From assembly GCA_034509735.1 (NCBI GenBank), contig JACGWO010000002.1:46331702-46395701 (forward strand): a DNA stretch of 64,000 bases, read 5' to 3'. A model generated the notes under the pieces. It ran no database searches and was not told the origin of the DNA. It worked only from the letters and a program-made list of their open reading frames with translations. Source of the DNA: Sesamum alatum. Taxonomy: Eukaryota > Streptophyta > Magnoliopsida > Lamiales > Pedaliaceae. Both the position numbers and the translations under genes were made by a program. Positions 20,533 through 31,163 of this stretch are shown in pieces. Positions within the stretch are counted from its first letter, which is position 1; each line of letters starts with the position of its first letter.

Positions 20533-20787
20533 AGATTGTTGTTTACGTACGTACATATATATGTGCATGAATATATTGGCTTGTAGCTCTTTCTCCAACA
20601 GAAGCTTTAAATTTGTCGGGATGTACCATTCCGTAATTGATTCTACTCGTCCGAAGAATAGGCATGCAGCAGATTGAACTGGCCTTATGGTAAAATATTT
20701 CAGTTGAATTGGTCCATGTTTTTACCCATTGATATCTATCATCATAAATAGATATGATGTTATGGATTCAATCATCAGAAAGGACCT
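20439..20787. other. F-box upstream region
   Basis: Contains an (AC)/(AT)n microsatellite at about 20,497-20,532 directly upstream of the F-box start. A TATA box cannot be separated from the AT repeat. About 640 bp covering the proximal part of this region and the first third of the F-box gene are missing from the Y1 copy. Confidence 0.4.
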
Positions 20788-21134
20788 GGAAAAATGCAAT
20801 TTTCGTTCAGTAATATAGGGGTAGCGGTAGTTTTGCTCTAGGGTCATTCAAAATAGCAATTCAGGACAGTATTTTTAAAAGAATTGTAATTTTAGTCCAT
20901 GTGTCCTAATTTCGCCGGATTTAGTACGTGATTGGCATGTTGATGAGTGTCGAATCCACCAAAAATAATTTCTACACAAAAACTTGTAGAAGCAGTGAGA
21001 TAAATAGAAATTAGGGCTATGTGGACAAAATAGCAATCCTTTTAAAATTTTAGTCCTGCATTGCTATTCTGGATTAGCCCCGGACCAAAAGTGCTAGTAC
21101 CCCTATATTACTGGACCAAAATGGCATTTTTTCC
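20788..21134. mobile_element. Foldback MITE with long inverted arms
   Basis: The left arm begins GGAAAAATGCAATTTTCG and the right arm ends as its complement (GGAAAAAATGCCATTTTGG on the minus strand). The arms match imperfectly for about 90 bases, including CAGTAATATAGGGGTA and AGAATAGCAATGCAGGAC. The spacer is short and non-coding. An inverted copy lies at about 49,857-50,204. Confidence 0.65.
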
Positions 21135-21734
21135 TAAAGAAAATTAATAATTAGCATTTCAACAGAAAATAGATAATAATTTACAATCACAAAATGAATT
21201 GATTGTAATTTTAGTCCCATATCTATATATAGGATATGTTTTACAAATTAAATTAGTCCCGTACTTTTTTTCTTGTTGATATTTAATTATACTTTAATAT
21301 ATTAAAATATTTTGTTAAATTTTTATCACGTAAATGTTCTTTATACAATGTGTTTGCACATGATGAATGCATGCAAAAAATGGATTGTACCGGCATTTCT
21401 TTCTAGTTTTTATTTGAATTCTCATCTTGGTCTGATGTAACTGAAGATCCTTCAAAGGAATGTTTATATGTATATAAACATTTGTGAATAATTCTGCATC
21501 TACAAGTGGAAGTTCAATTAGTTATGTGTTTACCGCATTTGAGGAGTAATGAGCTAACAAAAATAGTAGAGGATATGTTTTATAATGCTATGAAGGTGGA
21601 AGAAGAATTTTCAAGAATACAAGGAATATAAAACTACTTGAAAAAGGCATAGAAAACATGATTATTTAAAAAAGAAGACAAAACCATTTGAGAGAGAGAG
21701 AGAGAGACCTCATTAGAAACCTTCTTAAAGTGAC
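21135..21734. other. AT-rich flank left of LINE1
   Basis: No gene is seen. A (GA)n run lies at about 21,689-21,707. The block recurs inverted at about 49,257-49,856 in module Y1 and supplies the left flank of the LINE1 insertion there. Confidence 0.5.
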
Positions 21735-22358
21735 AACAAATGCCAAAGTACACCTCACCAAAAGGGGATTTACGGGTTCACCTCACCAAACGCCGAGAAC
21801 AACAGAAAGAATCCCGATCGACTGGGGTCCCCCAGTGAGATGCCGATGCGAATGAAACGACCATCGCACATTAGGGCCAACGCCCTGCTATCAGCTTCCC
21901 ACCCACCATGGAGTGCGATGCGGCCAAGGGGGACTCTCCTATTGGTAGTGCTGGTCAATTTGCTCGGGCGAGTGGGGTGAGTGAAAGCAAACACTCTGAT
22001 ACATCCGATGAAATGTAAGGCTCGAGACAGTGGCTAAGGACAACGATGTGGATGAGGACCGTGCGGAGGGGGAGCTACGGCCAACACAGGTTGAGAATGT
22101 CCAGGCTTTGGAAGAGGTTCATAATAATCCCAGTCGCACTATCTGTGTTTGACCCTGAGAGGGAAAAATCCCCTCATGACGACGAATGTGAACATGAGGA
22201 GTCGTCGAATTGTCAGGAGCACTCTACTGAGGATGATGATTTCATATAGGTCAAGGCTAAGGGTCGGCACCGTAGGGCAACCTCGGTGTCTCGGCTTGAT
22301 CGAGTTATGATACGCAGTGTGTCTCGTATGCAGTCAGTTTCGCCCCTCCCCATTTGCA

Positions 22359-23110
22359 ATGAATATGCCCATCTGGAATTCTCGTGGGATTGGAAATAAA
22401 AATAGGATTATGAAAAATATGGCAAAACATTATAGCGTCTCCATTTGTGCTTTGATTGACCCTCGCGCGCACTAGGAGGACGTTCTGATTTGTTGCCGTC
22501 TTGGCTTCACAGATGTGTTCAAGAACTGTACGAATAAAATATGGTTTCTAGATCGAGCGGTGGAGGAGGTCGAACTCCTCGTGGATGATGAGCATTCCCT
22601 TTATCTCTGTGTCACTGCGTCGGGTTTCCGCCACCCTTTATTCTGTACTATTATCTATGGCAATTGCGGTAAGGTGGCCCGTCTAGCTATTTGGTCTTTC
22701 ATTATGAGTATCGGTGAGCAACGGGTTCTTTGGCTCATAAGAGGGGATTTTAATTCAGTTGTCTCTGTCTCCGAACGCTCCAATGGTACCTACCCAATGC
22801 ATCACTCTATAGAGGAATTCTCCGAGGAAATCTTTGATTGCGGTTTAGTAGATTTGGGATTCTAGGGAAGCCAATATACGTGGACAGATCTTCGGCTCTG
22901 GCAGAGATTGGATCATGTTCTTTTCTCCAGCGAGTTGTTGGATCTATGTCCTTAGATGAGTGTGCGACATCCACCCCGATCCTCCTCTGACTACTGCCCT
23001 CTTCTGGTCCAAGTGAGTGCTACTGTGAGTACGGCGCCAACGTCCTTCCGCTTTCAGAATATGTGGTGCCGACTTCCTGGATTTCTGCAAGTCATCGCAG
23101 AGTGTTGGGG
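22359..23110 (+). pseudogene. LINE1 AP-endonuclease domain remnant
   Basis: Begins MNMPIWNSRGIGNK, the usual start of plant LINE ORF2 (in most elements MK-LIWN-RGIG). A frameshift or stop occurs near 22,474, then the frame continues with VLWLIRGDFNSVVSVSERSN, which holds the conserved Asp-Phe-Asn, and QRLDHVLFSSELLD. The final catalytic motif, normally Ser-Asp-His, reads SDYCPLL, with His replaced by Tyr. A further stop lies at 22,863-22,865. The enzyme would nick target DNA for primed reverse transcription; this copy cannot. Confidence 0.75.
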
Positions 23111-23589
23111 CCTGCCTGTTCATCACACGGGCATGTTGCGTCTCAAGGAAAAGTTGCTTCTCTTAAAGAAACGACTTTGGTGCTGGAATAAGTAGGTGTT
23201 TGGCAATATTTTTGTGTCCCTCAAGCAGGCGGAAACTGCAGTGGCAGCGGCTGAAAGAGAATATGATCAGCACCCTACGGATGCAAATCTGTTGACAATG
23301 AATCGGGCAACAGCTCTTCTGCAGCGGACTCTCTCGGTCAAAGAGGATTTATGGAAACAAAAATTGGCTTGCAAATGGATCTAAGAGGGGGAACGTAATA
23401 CGCGGTATTTCCACTCCCTGGTTAAGAAGAAATGAGCTCCAACGGTGATTTTTGAGATCAAAGACGATGGGAATCTACTCTTACAGTCGGACGCCATTCA
23501 ACGCTTGGCCATGACATATTTCCAGCGGCTACTCTCTGCAGACCAGCAGCGCCTACCACTAGCGGACTTGGCCGATATCCCGTAGATCC

Positions 23590-24340
23590 TCACCGCAACC
23601 CAGGGTCAGGCCTTATGCGCGCCACCAACACTTGAGAAGGTAAGGCGGGTGGTTTTTGAGCTATCGGATGGATTTAATGCAATGTTCTACCACAAGTGTT
23701 GAGATATCATCTCTGCCGATGTCTTCGACATTGTTTACGAATTTCTTTGCTGGCACCCCGCTACCTAAGAGCTTCACTGCCATTTTTATCATTCTCATCC
23801 CCAAAGTCAAGGCCCCGATGGCGTGGAGTGGGTTCCGCCCAATTAGCTGGTCCTTGCACGTTTGGGGTCTCCTGAGCATTGGCTCCATCTCATTTGACAG
23901 TGTACTCAAAACTGCTGGCTCTCGGTAATTATCAATGGCGCGGTGAGTGGTTTTTTCCAGTCCACTCGGGGTTTGTGATAGGGAGATCCTTTGTCTCCGA
24001 CGCTCTTCGTGCTTGCTTCAGAATATTTATCTTGGGGTTTGAAGAAGTTGTTCCAATGCGATGTCTCACTTCACTTCACAGGGAACTAAGGCATCTTGTA
24101 TTTGGCCTATAGAGATAATTGCACTATTTCACTAACTCAAAGGACCGCAGCCTGCAACACATCACAGATTTCTTAGAAATATTTTCGGCCGCTTCAGGAG
24201 AGTGCATCAATGTTTCCAAGAGCTCGTTTATTGTCGCTCCGATGCCTCCGCTTTGGTGATTAAAAGAATCAAATTGCTAACAGGGTACGTCCACCAGCGA
24301 TTCCCTTATACATATTTAGGGGCACCAATTTATGTGGGCC
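23590..24340 (+). pseudogene. LINE1 reverse transcriptase remnant lacking the palm core
   Basis: After DGFNAMFYHKC and ILIPKVKAP the sequence WSGFRPIS jumps near 23,843 straight to VLARLGSPEHW, then VIINGAVSGFFQSTRGL and QGDPLSPTLFVLA in shifted or stop-interrupted frames. About 90-100 residues are missing, including the stretch that LINE2 still shows as SPNQSGFVPSRQIGDNILLA up to TYDKVD. The second catalytic box, normally Tyr-Ala-Asp-Asp, reads YRDN near 24,110. Thus neither set of catalytic aspartates is intact. Confidence 0.75.
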
Positions 24341-24813
24341 ACAAGAAGTTTGAGCTTTTCTAGCCGCTCGTCGCCGCGATGTCGGGTAAAGTGGCAGGAT
24401 GGGAAAAAAAGGTGCTTTCTTATGAAGGCATTTTGGCTCTCATCCGCTCCGTTTTACTGTTTATGCCCATAAATTTACTTCACATCCTTAAGCCGCCGAA
24501 GGGTGTCATCTTGCGGATTGAAAGGTTGATAAATAAGTTCTTTTGGGACTCGTATGGCTAAAAAAAGAGGCTGCATTGGTGCTTTTGGTACAGATTGAGT
24601 AAGCCGTTTGATGAGGGTGGTTTGGGGGTGCGATGACTCGGAGATATGGTTGAGGCCTTTTCTCAAAAGTTGTGGTGGGGCTTTTGAACATGTAATTTAC
24701 TGTGGGGCATTTTTCTTCAGTAGAAGTATTGTAAGAGATCATGTCCGGCCTCCACGAACATTTTCACTATTGGAACGCCTCTATGGAGGCGAATACATCA
24801 GGTGCAAAAGCGT

Positions 24814-26085
24814 ATGGAAGACAACGTTAGCTGGACTTTGGTCTCGGGTAGCTTGTGCTTTTGGCATGATAATTGGTTAGGGGATGGGCCTCTTGCTGTG
24901 TCGGTGGATCCGACTTGCTCTTGCCATGAGCATGTGAGCTATTATTGGAAAGACGAAGAGTGGGACACCTCCGAGCTGCAACTTATTGTTTCGCCGATTG
25001 TTGTACAGAAAATACTCTCCATTCCTTATATTGAGACGGAGGCTGATCGGGCTTGGTGGACAGGAAATTCACAGGGGGTGTTCACCACGAAATTTGCTTG
25101 GAACTTGATCCGAGTCAGGTCTGGTTGCAGCCGCTGCTGGCGGCACTGGCATCCCATTGTTCACTCTACAATCTCTATCTTTGTATGGCGTCTCCTGCAT
25201 GATCATATCCCAATGGATGAGCGGATGGGGGCTAAGGCGTTGCCCATAGTTCCACGTTGTACCTGTTGTAGCACTGTGGAGACCACCTCTCATTTGTTTC
25301 TTTGTGGAGCGGCCACAAGAGCTGTTTTGGGGCATTTTGCGGATTTGTTTCGGATTTTATTGCCAGACACTGAATGTGTGCAGATCATGTTGAATCTTTG
25401 GAACATCTCATCTCCTTTTGTGATGCGGGGGCATGCCCTAGTGGTCGTCCCATGCCCCATGTTGTGGTTCATTTGGTCCTTCCAGAATGAGGTGAAATAC
25501 AATGGGGGTTGCTTCGGTAGAAATAATTCGCCAGGTAACAGATCACCACGGCTACTGTACCGAGCGAAACAATTCAGCTACAGTAAATGGAAATGTGACC
25601 TTGCGGTGGCGGCATGTCTGGGGCTCTCGGTCACCATGTCATCACTGCATAAGCCAAAGATTGTTCGATGGCTTCAGCCTTTTTTCGGATGGCACAAACT
25701 TAACTGCGCTAGTGTGGCGAAGGGGAATCCTGGTTTGGCGGGCGCGCGAGATTTAATCCGAGATTCCGAAGGCACTCTCTGCCTCGCTTTCTATGCATTT
25801 CTGGGTGTTCATACTAACATCTTTGCGGAACTCACTGCTCTTGTGCGGGGGCTTGAACTTGCGCTGCAAAATGGTTACCATTGCCTTTGGGTGGAGACGG
25901 ATGCATTGGCACATATTAGCATTATTCAGAATGGAGTTAGGGCATGGTATTTACAACATCATCTGGTGCGTCTCCGTCGGCTGCAACAACAACTGGAGAT
26001 GCGGTTCACGCACATCCTGAGGGAGGGTAACAAACCAACAGATTACCTAGCGAACATAGCTTGTGCAGTGCAAGGAAATGGGTAG
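24814..26085 (+). pseudogene. LINE1 zinc-binding and RNase H region, long open frame
   Basis: A 424-codon frame from ATG 24814 to TAG. It includes SLCFWHDNWLGDGPL, FTTKFAWNLIR, SISIFVWRLLHDHIPMDERM and CTCCSTVETTSHLFLC, which is the Cys/His zf-RVT region. A plant LINE RNase H follows: KGNPGLAGA, FAELTALVRGLELAL, WVETDA and REGNKPTDYLAN. The first catalytic Asp, expected in the family as LNTDG, is replaced here (LNCASVAKGNPG). The frame has stayed open although the rest of the element is broken, probably because the copy is young. The same frame is intact at 54,238-55,509 and broken at 38,812-40,084. Confidence 0.8.
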
Positions 26086-26397
26086 TATGGCACGTTGGGG
26101 CACCTTGGCCGGCCTACTGTGGGTGGATCTTTATTTACCTAGTTTTCATTTTAATTGATTTTATATTTGTACAGGGAGTAAGTACTCATTGTTTATGCCT
26201 TTATACATGTACATGGGTCCGTTGATTTTTATTTAATAAATGGGTAGGGGTCTGCTAAACCCCCCCCACCTAGGCACATACGGCGTTCAACAAAGAAAAA
26301 ACAAATGCCAAAGTACTCCTTATTTGATTTTACAACCTTAACAAGTTACACAATTAAAGTGCCTAATTGCTAGCACTACAGAGCTAAAAAAGAGACC

Positions 26398-27204
26398 ATG
26401 CACCAACAAACTCTCTCGAACCCAAACCCTAGCCCCCATGCTGCCCCCAGGCCGCTTGATCCCCCCGATCGTCGATGGACGTTCTTGGCGGTCCTCACCA
26501 CTACCCCAGACAGTAACTCCGAGCCCCTATCCCCCCGCGTGGTAAAACAGATCTTCTCTGCCACTGAGGAATATTATGGCAAACTAGGTTTGCATTGTGG
26601 GAGCCGAGTGATAAATTTCTCTATGGAAGAATGGAACGACTAGTGGCGCCACTCAAGTATGCCCTCATCGACAAGTTTTTCCATGGCTATCCGAGCATGC
26701 AAGCGATCCGGACTTATTTCACAGGCTAGGGTTGCGAGGAGCTTTCTCCATTAGAGTGATGAACGTCAAGCACATTATCATCAAGCTTCATAACGAAGAG
26801 GATCTTTCCCGCATCTGACTAAAGCAAATACTATATATTGAAGGTTTTTCAACACGCATTTTCAAGTGGTCCCCAGAGTTTCACCCCAAGATCAAATCTT
26901 CCATCGCTCCGGTATGGATTTGTCTTCCCGAATTGCCCATGTACCTGTTTCATAAAAAAGCTCTGTTTGGAATTGCTAGTCTGATTAGCGCACCGTTGAA
27001 ATTAGATGAGGCTACAGCTGACGGGCTCCGGCCTAGTGTTGCACGAGTTTGCTTGGAACATGACCTCCTGAAGATGACCCTGTGCCTCGGGAGGCTGCAC
27101 ATACCCTGTCCGTTTTCGAAGAGGATCACAATCCCATACGTACAATTAGTGTTTTTGAACCTACAGAGAAATCTAGGTGAAATGTTGGCTCTGGCACAGT
27201 TGTA
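26398..27204 (+). pseudogene. LINE2 ORF1 with DUF4283-type domain
   Basis: Starts with ATG at 26398 and runs 81 codons to a stop. Further pieces in other frames follow: KYALIDKFFHGYPSMQAIR, FKWSPEFHPKIKSSIAPVWI, LPELPMYLFHKKALFGIASL and LDEATADGLRPSVARVCLE. These match the well-known core of DUF4283 domains in ORF1 of plant LINEs, thought to bind RNA. At least three frame breaks are seen. No CCHC zinc knuckle was identified. Confidence 0.7.
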
Positions 27205-27422
27205 GCCCACTAGGCTGACCCAAGGGACGATATTGAACAAGAGGGATTATCATGGAACTTACCTGGTACTGAGGTCGTCATGGATTTACTGGGTGATGAC
27301 GATGATCTTGTAGAAGCAAAAGCGAGAGGCCGACATCGTCGTAGGTTGTCCACGGGACGTCTGGACAGAATTATGATTCAAAGCCAGCCCCGTGCACGCT
27401 CCTTTTTCTCGAATAGTGATCA

Positions 27423-28110
27423 ATGAATGCCCTCATTTGGATCATATAAGGGTCGGGAATAAACAAAAGATTTTTCGCCTCATGTGTAAACTACATAAGT
27501 TGGACCTTGTGGAATAATTGATCCTCGCGTGTAGTGCTCGGATGTACTAACTTGTAGGCGTTTGGGGTTTAGTACTATGGTCAAGAATTGCAACAACCAT
27601 ATTTGGTGCTTGATGGACAACTCCATTGTTTATGAGGTCCTGTGAGATGAAGAGAAATTTCTACATCTAAAACTGGACGTATCTTTTGTCAGAGGGCCGA
27701 TTCTGGTTACCATAGTTTATGGAAAATGTAACAGGGTGGAAAGAGAGGCAATTTGGGCATTTATGCAGAGCATGGGTGACCAAACGTTGCCATGGTTCAA
27801 CGGTGGGGACTTTAACTCAGTCATTGCCGTTTCCGAACGTTCTAATGGTGTGTACCCGACACATCATTTTATTGAGGAATTACTGAGGCTATCTTTGACA
27901 ACGGGTTAATAGATGTGGGATAATCACTTATGGCAGCGACTAGACCGAGTCCTTTTCTCTAAGAATGGGTTGACAGCATCCCCCAAACAACGGTGACTTA
28001 CCTTGCGCGATCCTCCTCGGACCATTTCCTACTTCTCATCCAAGTGAAGGTCCAGCTCACCTCAGGGTTGTATGCCTTTCGGTTTCAAAACATGTGGGTT
28101 TGTCACCCGG
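27423..28110 (+). pseudogene. LINE2 AP-endonuclease remnant
   Basis: ORF2 begins MNALIWII at 27,423 and is stopped after 8 codons. Pieces including GGDFNSVIAVSERSN (about 27,805-27,850) and a preserved SSDHFLLL motif (about 28,015) identify the domain. The catalytic His lost in LINE1 is kept here, but many stops are present. Confidence 0.65.
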
Positions 28111-28541
28111 ATTTCATGAACGTAGTGCAAGAAAATTAGCCGCTCCCTATGATATGGGTGGGGATGGCTAGACTCTCGGAAAAGCTTAAATGGCTCAAGC
28201 ATAGACTCAAGGACTGGAATAAATCAGTCTTTAGGGACATATTTGCCAATCTCAAATTGGCCGAAGCAGCGGTAATGCAGGTTTAGCAACGCTACGGTCA
28301 AGTGCCGATGGAGACTAACCTTATCGAGTTGAATCGATGTACGACACAACTGACTCATGCCCTATATGTTGAAGAGGATTTTTAGCATCAAAAGGCCGCA
28401 TGTAAGTGGGTGATAGAGGGTGAACGGAATACTAGGTTTTTCCATTCCATGGTTCGAAAAAAGCGTGCATGAATTCACATTACGCCAATCTCGCACGATG
28501 GCTAGCTGCTGTCAGCGAAAGGCCTTCTAGCGGAATCAGAC

Positions 28542-29300
28542 ATGGACCATTTTCGCCGACTCCTTCAAGTGGAAAGTGCCCGAGAGTCCCTTTCGTTGCT
28601 GCACACTATCTCACCATTACTCTTGGCCGAGAAGGGGGACGTACTGTCTTGTGACACAAGTGTTGAGGAGACGACACAAGTGGTATTTGGGATAGCTGCC
28701 GAGAGCACCGCGGGGCCGGACGAATTTAACGCCCTTTTTTATCACAAAGTTTGGGAAGTCATTAAGAACGATGTAGTGGAGGCGGCGAACGATTTCCTTG
28801 CAGGCATGCCGCTGACTTTAAGTTACACGACAACATCGATTGTTCTTATTCCGAAGGTGAAACATCCGAAGCAATGGATCGAGTACCGGCTGATCAATTT
28901 GAGTAATACCATGAACAAAATACTGACTAAACTACTTAATGATCGATTACGCCACCTGCAACCGACTCTGATATCCCCAAATCAGAGTGGTTTCGTCCCG
29001 TCTCGACAAATAGGTGACAATATTCTTCTTGCACAAGAGATTATGCATTCGGTGGGGGCTAATCTGACGGACTGGAATGTGGCCCTCAAACTGAAGATGG
29101 CCAAAACTTACGATAAGGTGGACTAGATTTTTTTCGTAGCGGTACTTGAGCGGCTTGGCTTTCTGACGCGGTGGACGGCCCTCATAAAAAATTGCATTAC
29201 TAATTGCTGGTTTCCATGCTGATGAATGGTTTAGCGCAACTGCTTCTTGAAGTCCACGAAGGGCCTTCGGCAGGGAGACCCACTCTCTCTGACCTTGTTG
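28542..29300 (+). pseudogene. LINE2 reverse transcriptase, N-terminal half
   Basis: Open from ATG 28542 for 194 codons: AGPDEFNALFYHKVWEVIKN, IVLIPKVKHPKQWIEYRLIN, LISPNQSGFVPSRQIGDNIL and LKMAKTYDKVD, ending in TAG at the position of a normally conserved Trp. Asp in the usual LDMAKAYD motif is Lys here. It continues after the stop with VLERLGF and LRQGDPLSLTL. This shows what is missing from LINE1. The inverted copy is at about 35,737-36,343. Confidence 0.75.
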
Positions 29301-30837
29301 ATTTTTGGCATTTGAATACCTGTCGCAGAATCTGAATTATTTGATGGAATCGGATCGCTCAGTTATGTTCAAAGGCAGCGAGGGGATCTCACATTTAACT
29401 TACACAGACGATTCTCACAAATTCGAAGGACAATAGTTTGGAAAGGATTATGGCGTTCCTTTGGGAGTTTGAGGCTGCCTTCGGCCAAAATGTCAACTCG
29501 GTAAAAAGCTCATTTATAGTCGCATCTGCTGCCCCATTGGTTATTAAGTGTTGGATTAAGCGCTTAACGGGCTTCACCCTACAACCTCTCCCTTTCCGCT
29601 ATTTGGGGGCGCCTATTTTCGTGCGTTGGAATCCAATTGATTACTACGACGATCTGCTTGACGGAATGGCGGCAAAAATCGAGGGATAGGAGAAGAAATT
29701 TCTCTCATACAGGGAAAGCCTAGAGCTCATTAAATCAGTACATTTTAGCCATGCCGATCCACTTACTAGCGGTGCTTAAGCCGCCAAAAGGAGTCATAGT
29801 GCGCATAGAGAGAATGATAAACAAGTTTTTCTGGGGTTCTTTTGGAACCGTCCAACGAATGCATTGGTCGTCATGGCTACGCATTTGTCGTCCGGTCGAG
29901 GAATGAGAGCTTGGGGTACGGAGTCTTTCTGATTGCATTGCCGCTTTTTATGCTAATCTTTGGTGGAGATTCTGTACAAGTACCTCGCTATGGGTTATTT
30001 TCCTCCGATGAAAGTACTATAAACGTTCTTGCTCGGCATAAAAAAAAATCTCCTCGACGGAATCTCCGCAATGGCGCCGCCTCCAGCGCACGGGTGGCCT
30101 GGCTAAACTGCTATTTTCTGGTCAATAGGAAAGGGGGACCTTTGTTTTTGGCATGATATATAGATGGAGGGGGGGTTCGCATTCCATGAAAGAATACATT
30201 ACTATTGGAAAGATGATCGGTGATATGAGGATAAACTTCGAAGGGTCTTTCCTAAATACGTTGTACAGGAAGTGCTTGAGGTGTCTTTTGGTGCTGCTTC
30301 GGCTGACAGGTCGAGGTGGAAACCAAACCCAACAGGGAACTTCACGATTATGGTGGAACTTCTCTCTAGCCCACGACGGCATTGCATTTGGGCTGCTATT
30401 CTTTTCTTCTACCCTTTCTGTAGTTATATCAGATGGGGAAGGTTTTTGGCTGACTGGATGTCCTAATATTTCTCTCTCTCTCTTTTTTTTTTTTTTTTTT
30501 CTCCTCTTGTCTTTTCTTTAATTACTCCCTTCAAGTCGGAAATAATAAGATGTCGCTGTTTCTATTTTCATTATCTCAAACAATTTTTTCTCTTCTTCTT
30601 TTTGTCTCTTTCGAGAATCGATTATGATTATATTATGAAGTACAATCATCAGAAATCAATATATCTCGTAAAATGAGCCAATATGTTAGACGCGTTACAT
30701 ATGTAATCTTTTCTATTCTATCTATCTATGTGTCATATAAGCACCAATATTTCTTTGAATTTTTTGTTGGATTAATTATCATGATATTACCATTTTACGG
30801 AAAAAGACGTAAATTGATAATATTATTAATTTAAATT

Positions 30838-30840
30838 TTG

Positions 30841-30876
<36 letters not shown>
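30838..30876. repeat. (AAT)n microsatellite, longer than in the parent
   Basis: A run of ATA/TAA triplets, longer than the equivalent run at 13,373-13,396. Confidence 0.9.
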
Positions 30877-31163
30877 TTATCTTAATAAAATAAATTAATT
30901 TTCATACAATAAACTAAGGGTTCGTTTGATTCAAATAGGAAGACAGTGAAAGGGGAAGGGGGAGGGCAAGGAAAAAAAAATATTTTTTCTTTAAATTGTT
31001 TGGTATGATGATATGTATTATGTTTGGTCCCCGTTGACAAGATCGTCTGAAGAACATTCCAACATGAACCAGTTGGATATCAGTCCACTCAAACTTGAGG
31101 CATCCCATCTCCGTGTGGATTCAAATCTTGATCTACAGATAGAAACAACTCAATCTTACCCGA

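Larger units (their letters stand above)
21735..26316 (+). mobile_element. LINE1: L1-type non-LTR retrotransposon, degenerate, with target-site duplications
   Basis: AACAAATGCCAAAGTAC occurs at 21,735-21,751 and again at 26,300-26,316, a 17-bp target-site duplication. The element between them is about 4.55 kb and ends in an A-rich tail (CAAAGAAAAAAC). The order is: a short decayed ORF1 region (21.77-22.25 kb), an AP endonuclease (22.36-23.05), a reverse transcriptase with its centre deleted (23.6-24.3), a connection/zinc-binding region and an RNase H (24.8-26.09). Stops and frameshifts are scattered. It is clearly non-functional. All LINE1 pieces to the right (38.57-64.0 kb) carry the same internal deletion, so they are DNA-level copies of this one insertion. 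Confidence 0.85.
26317..30359 (+). mobile_element. LINE2: second degenerate LINE, 3' truncated
   Basis: Begins a few tens of bases after the LINE1 3' target duplication and runs in the same direction. It contains an ORF1 with a DUF4283-type domain, an endonuclease with GGDFNSVIAVSERSNG and SSDHFLLLIQVK, and a reverse transcriptase with YDKV and a YTDD box. Many stops are present. The end is lost: at about 30,360 the sequence switches inside the connection region (GNFTIMVEL) to the duplicated PPR block. LINE2 and LINE1 are related but clearly different at DNA level. An inverted partial copy lies at 35,737-38,570. Confidence 0.8.
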
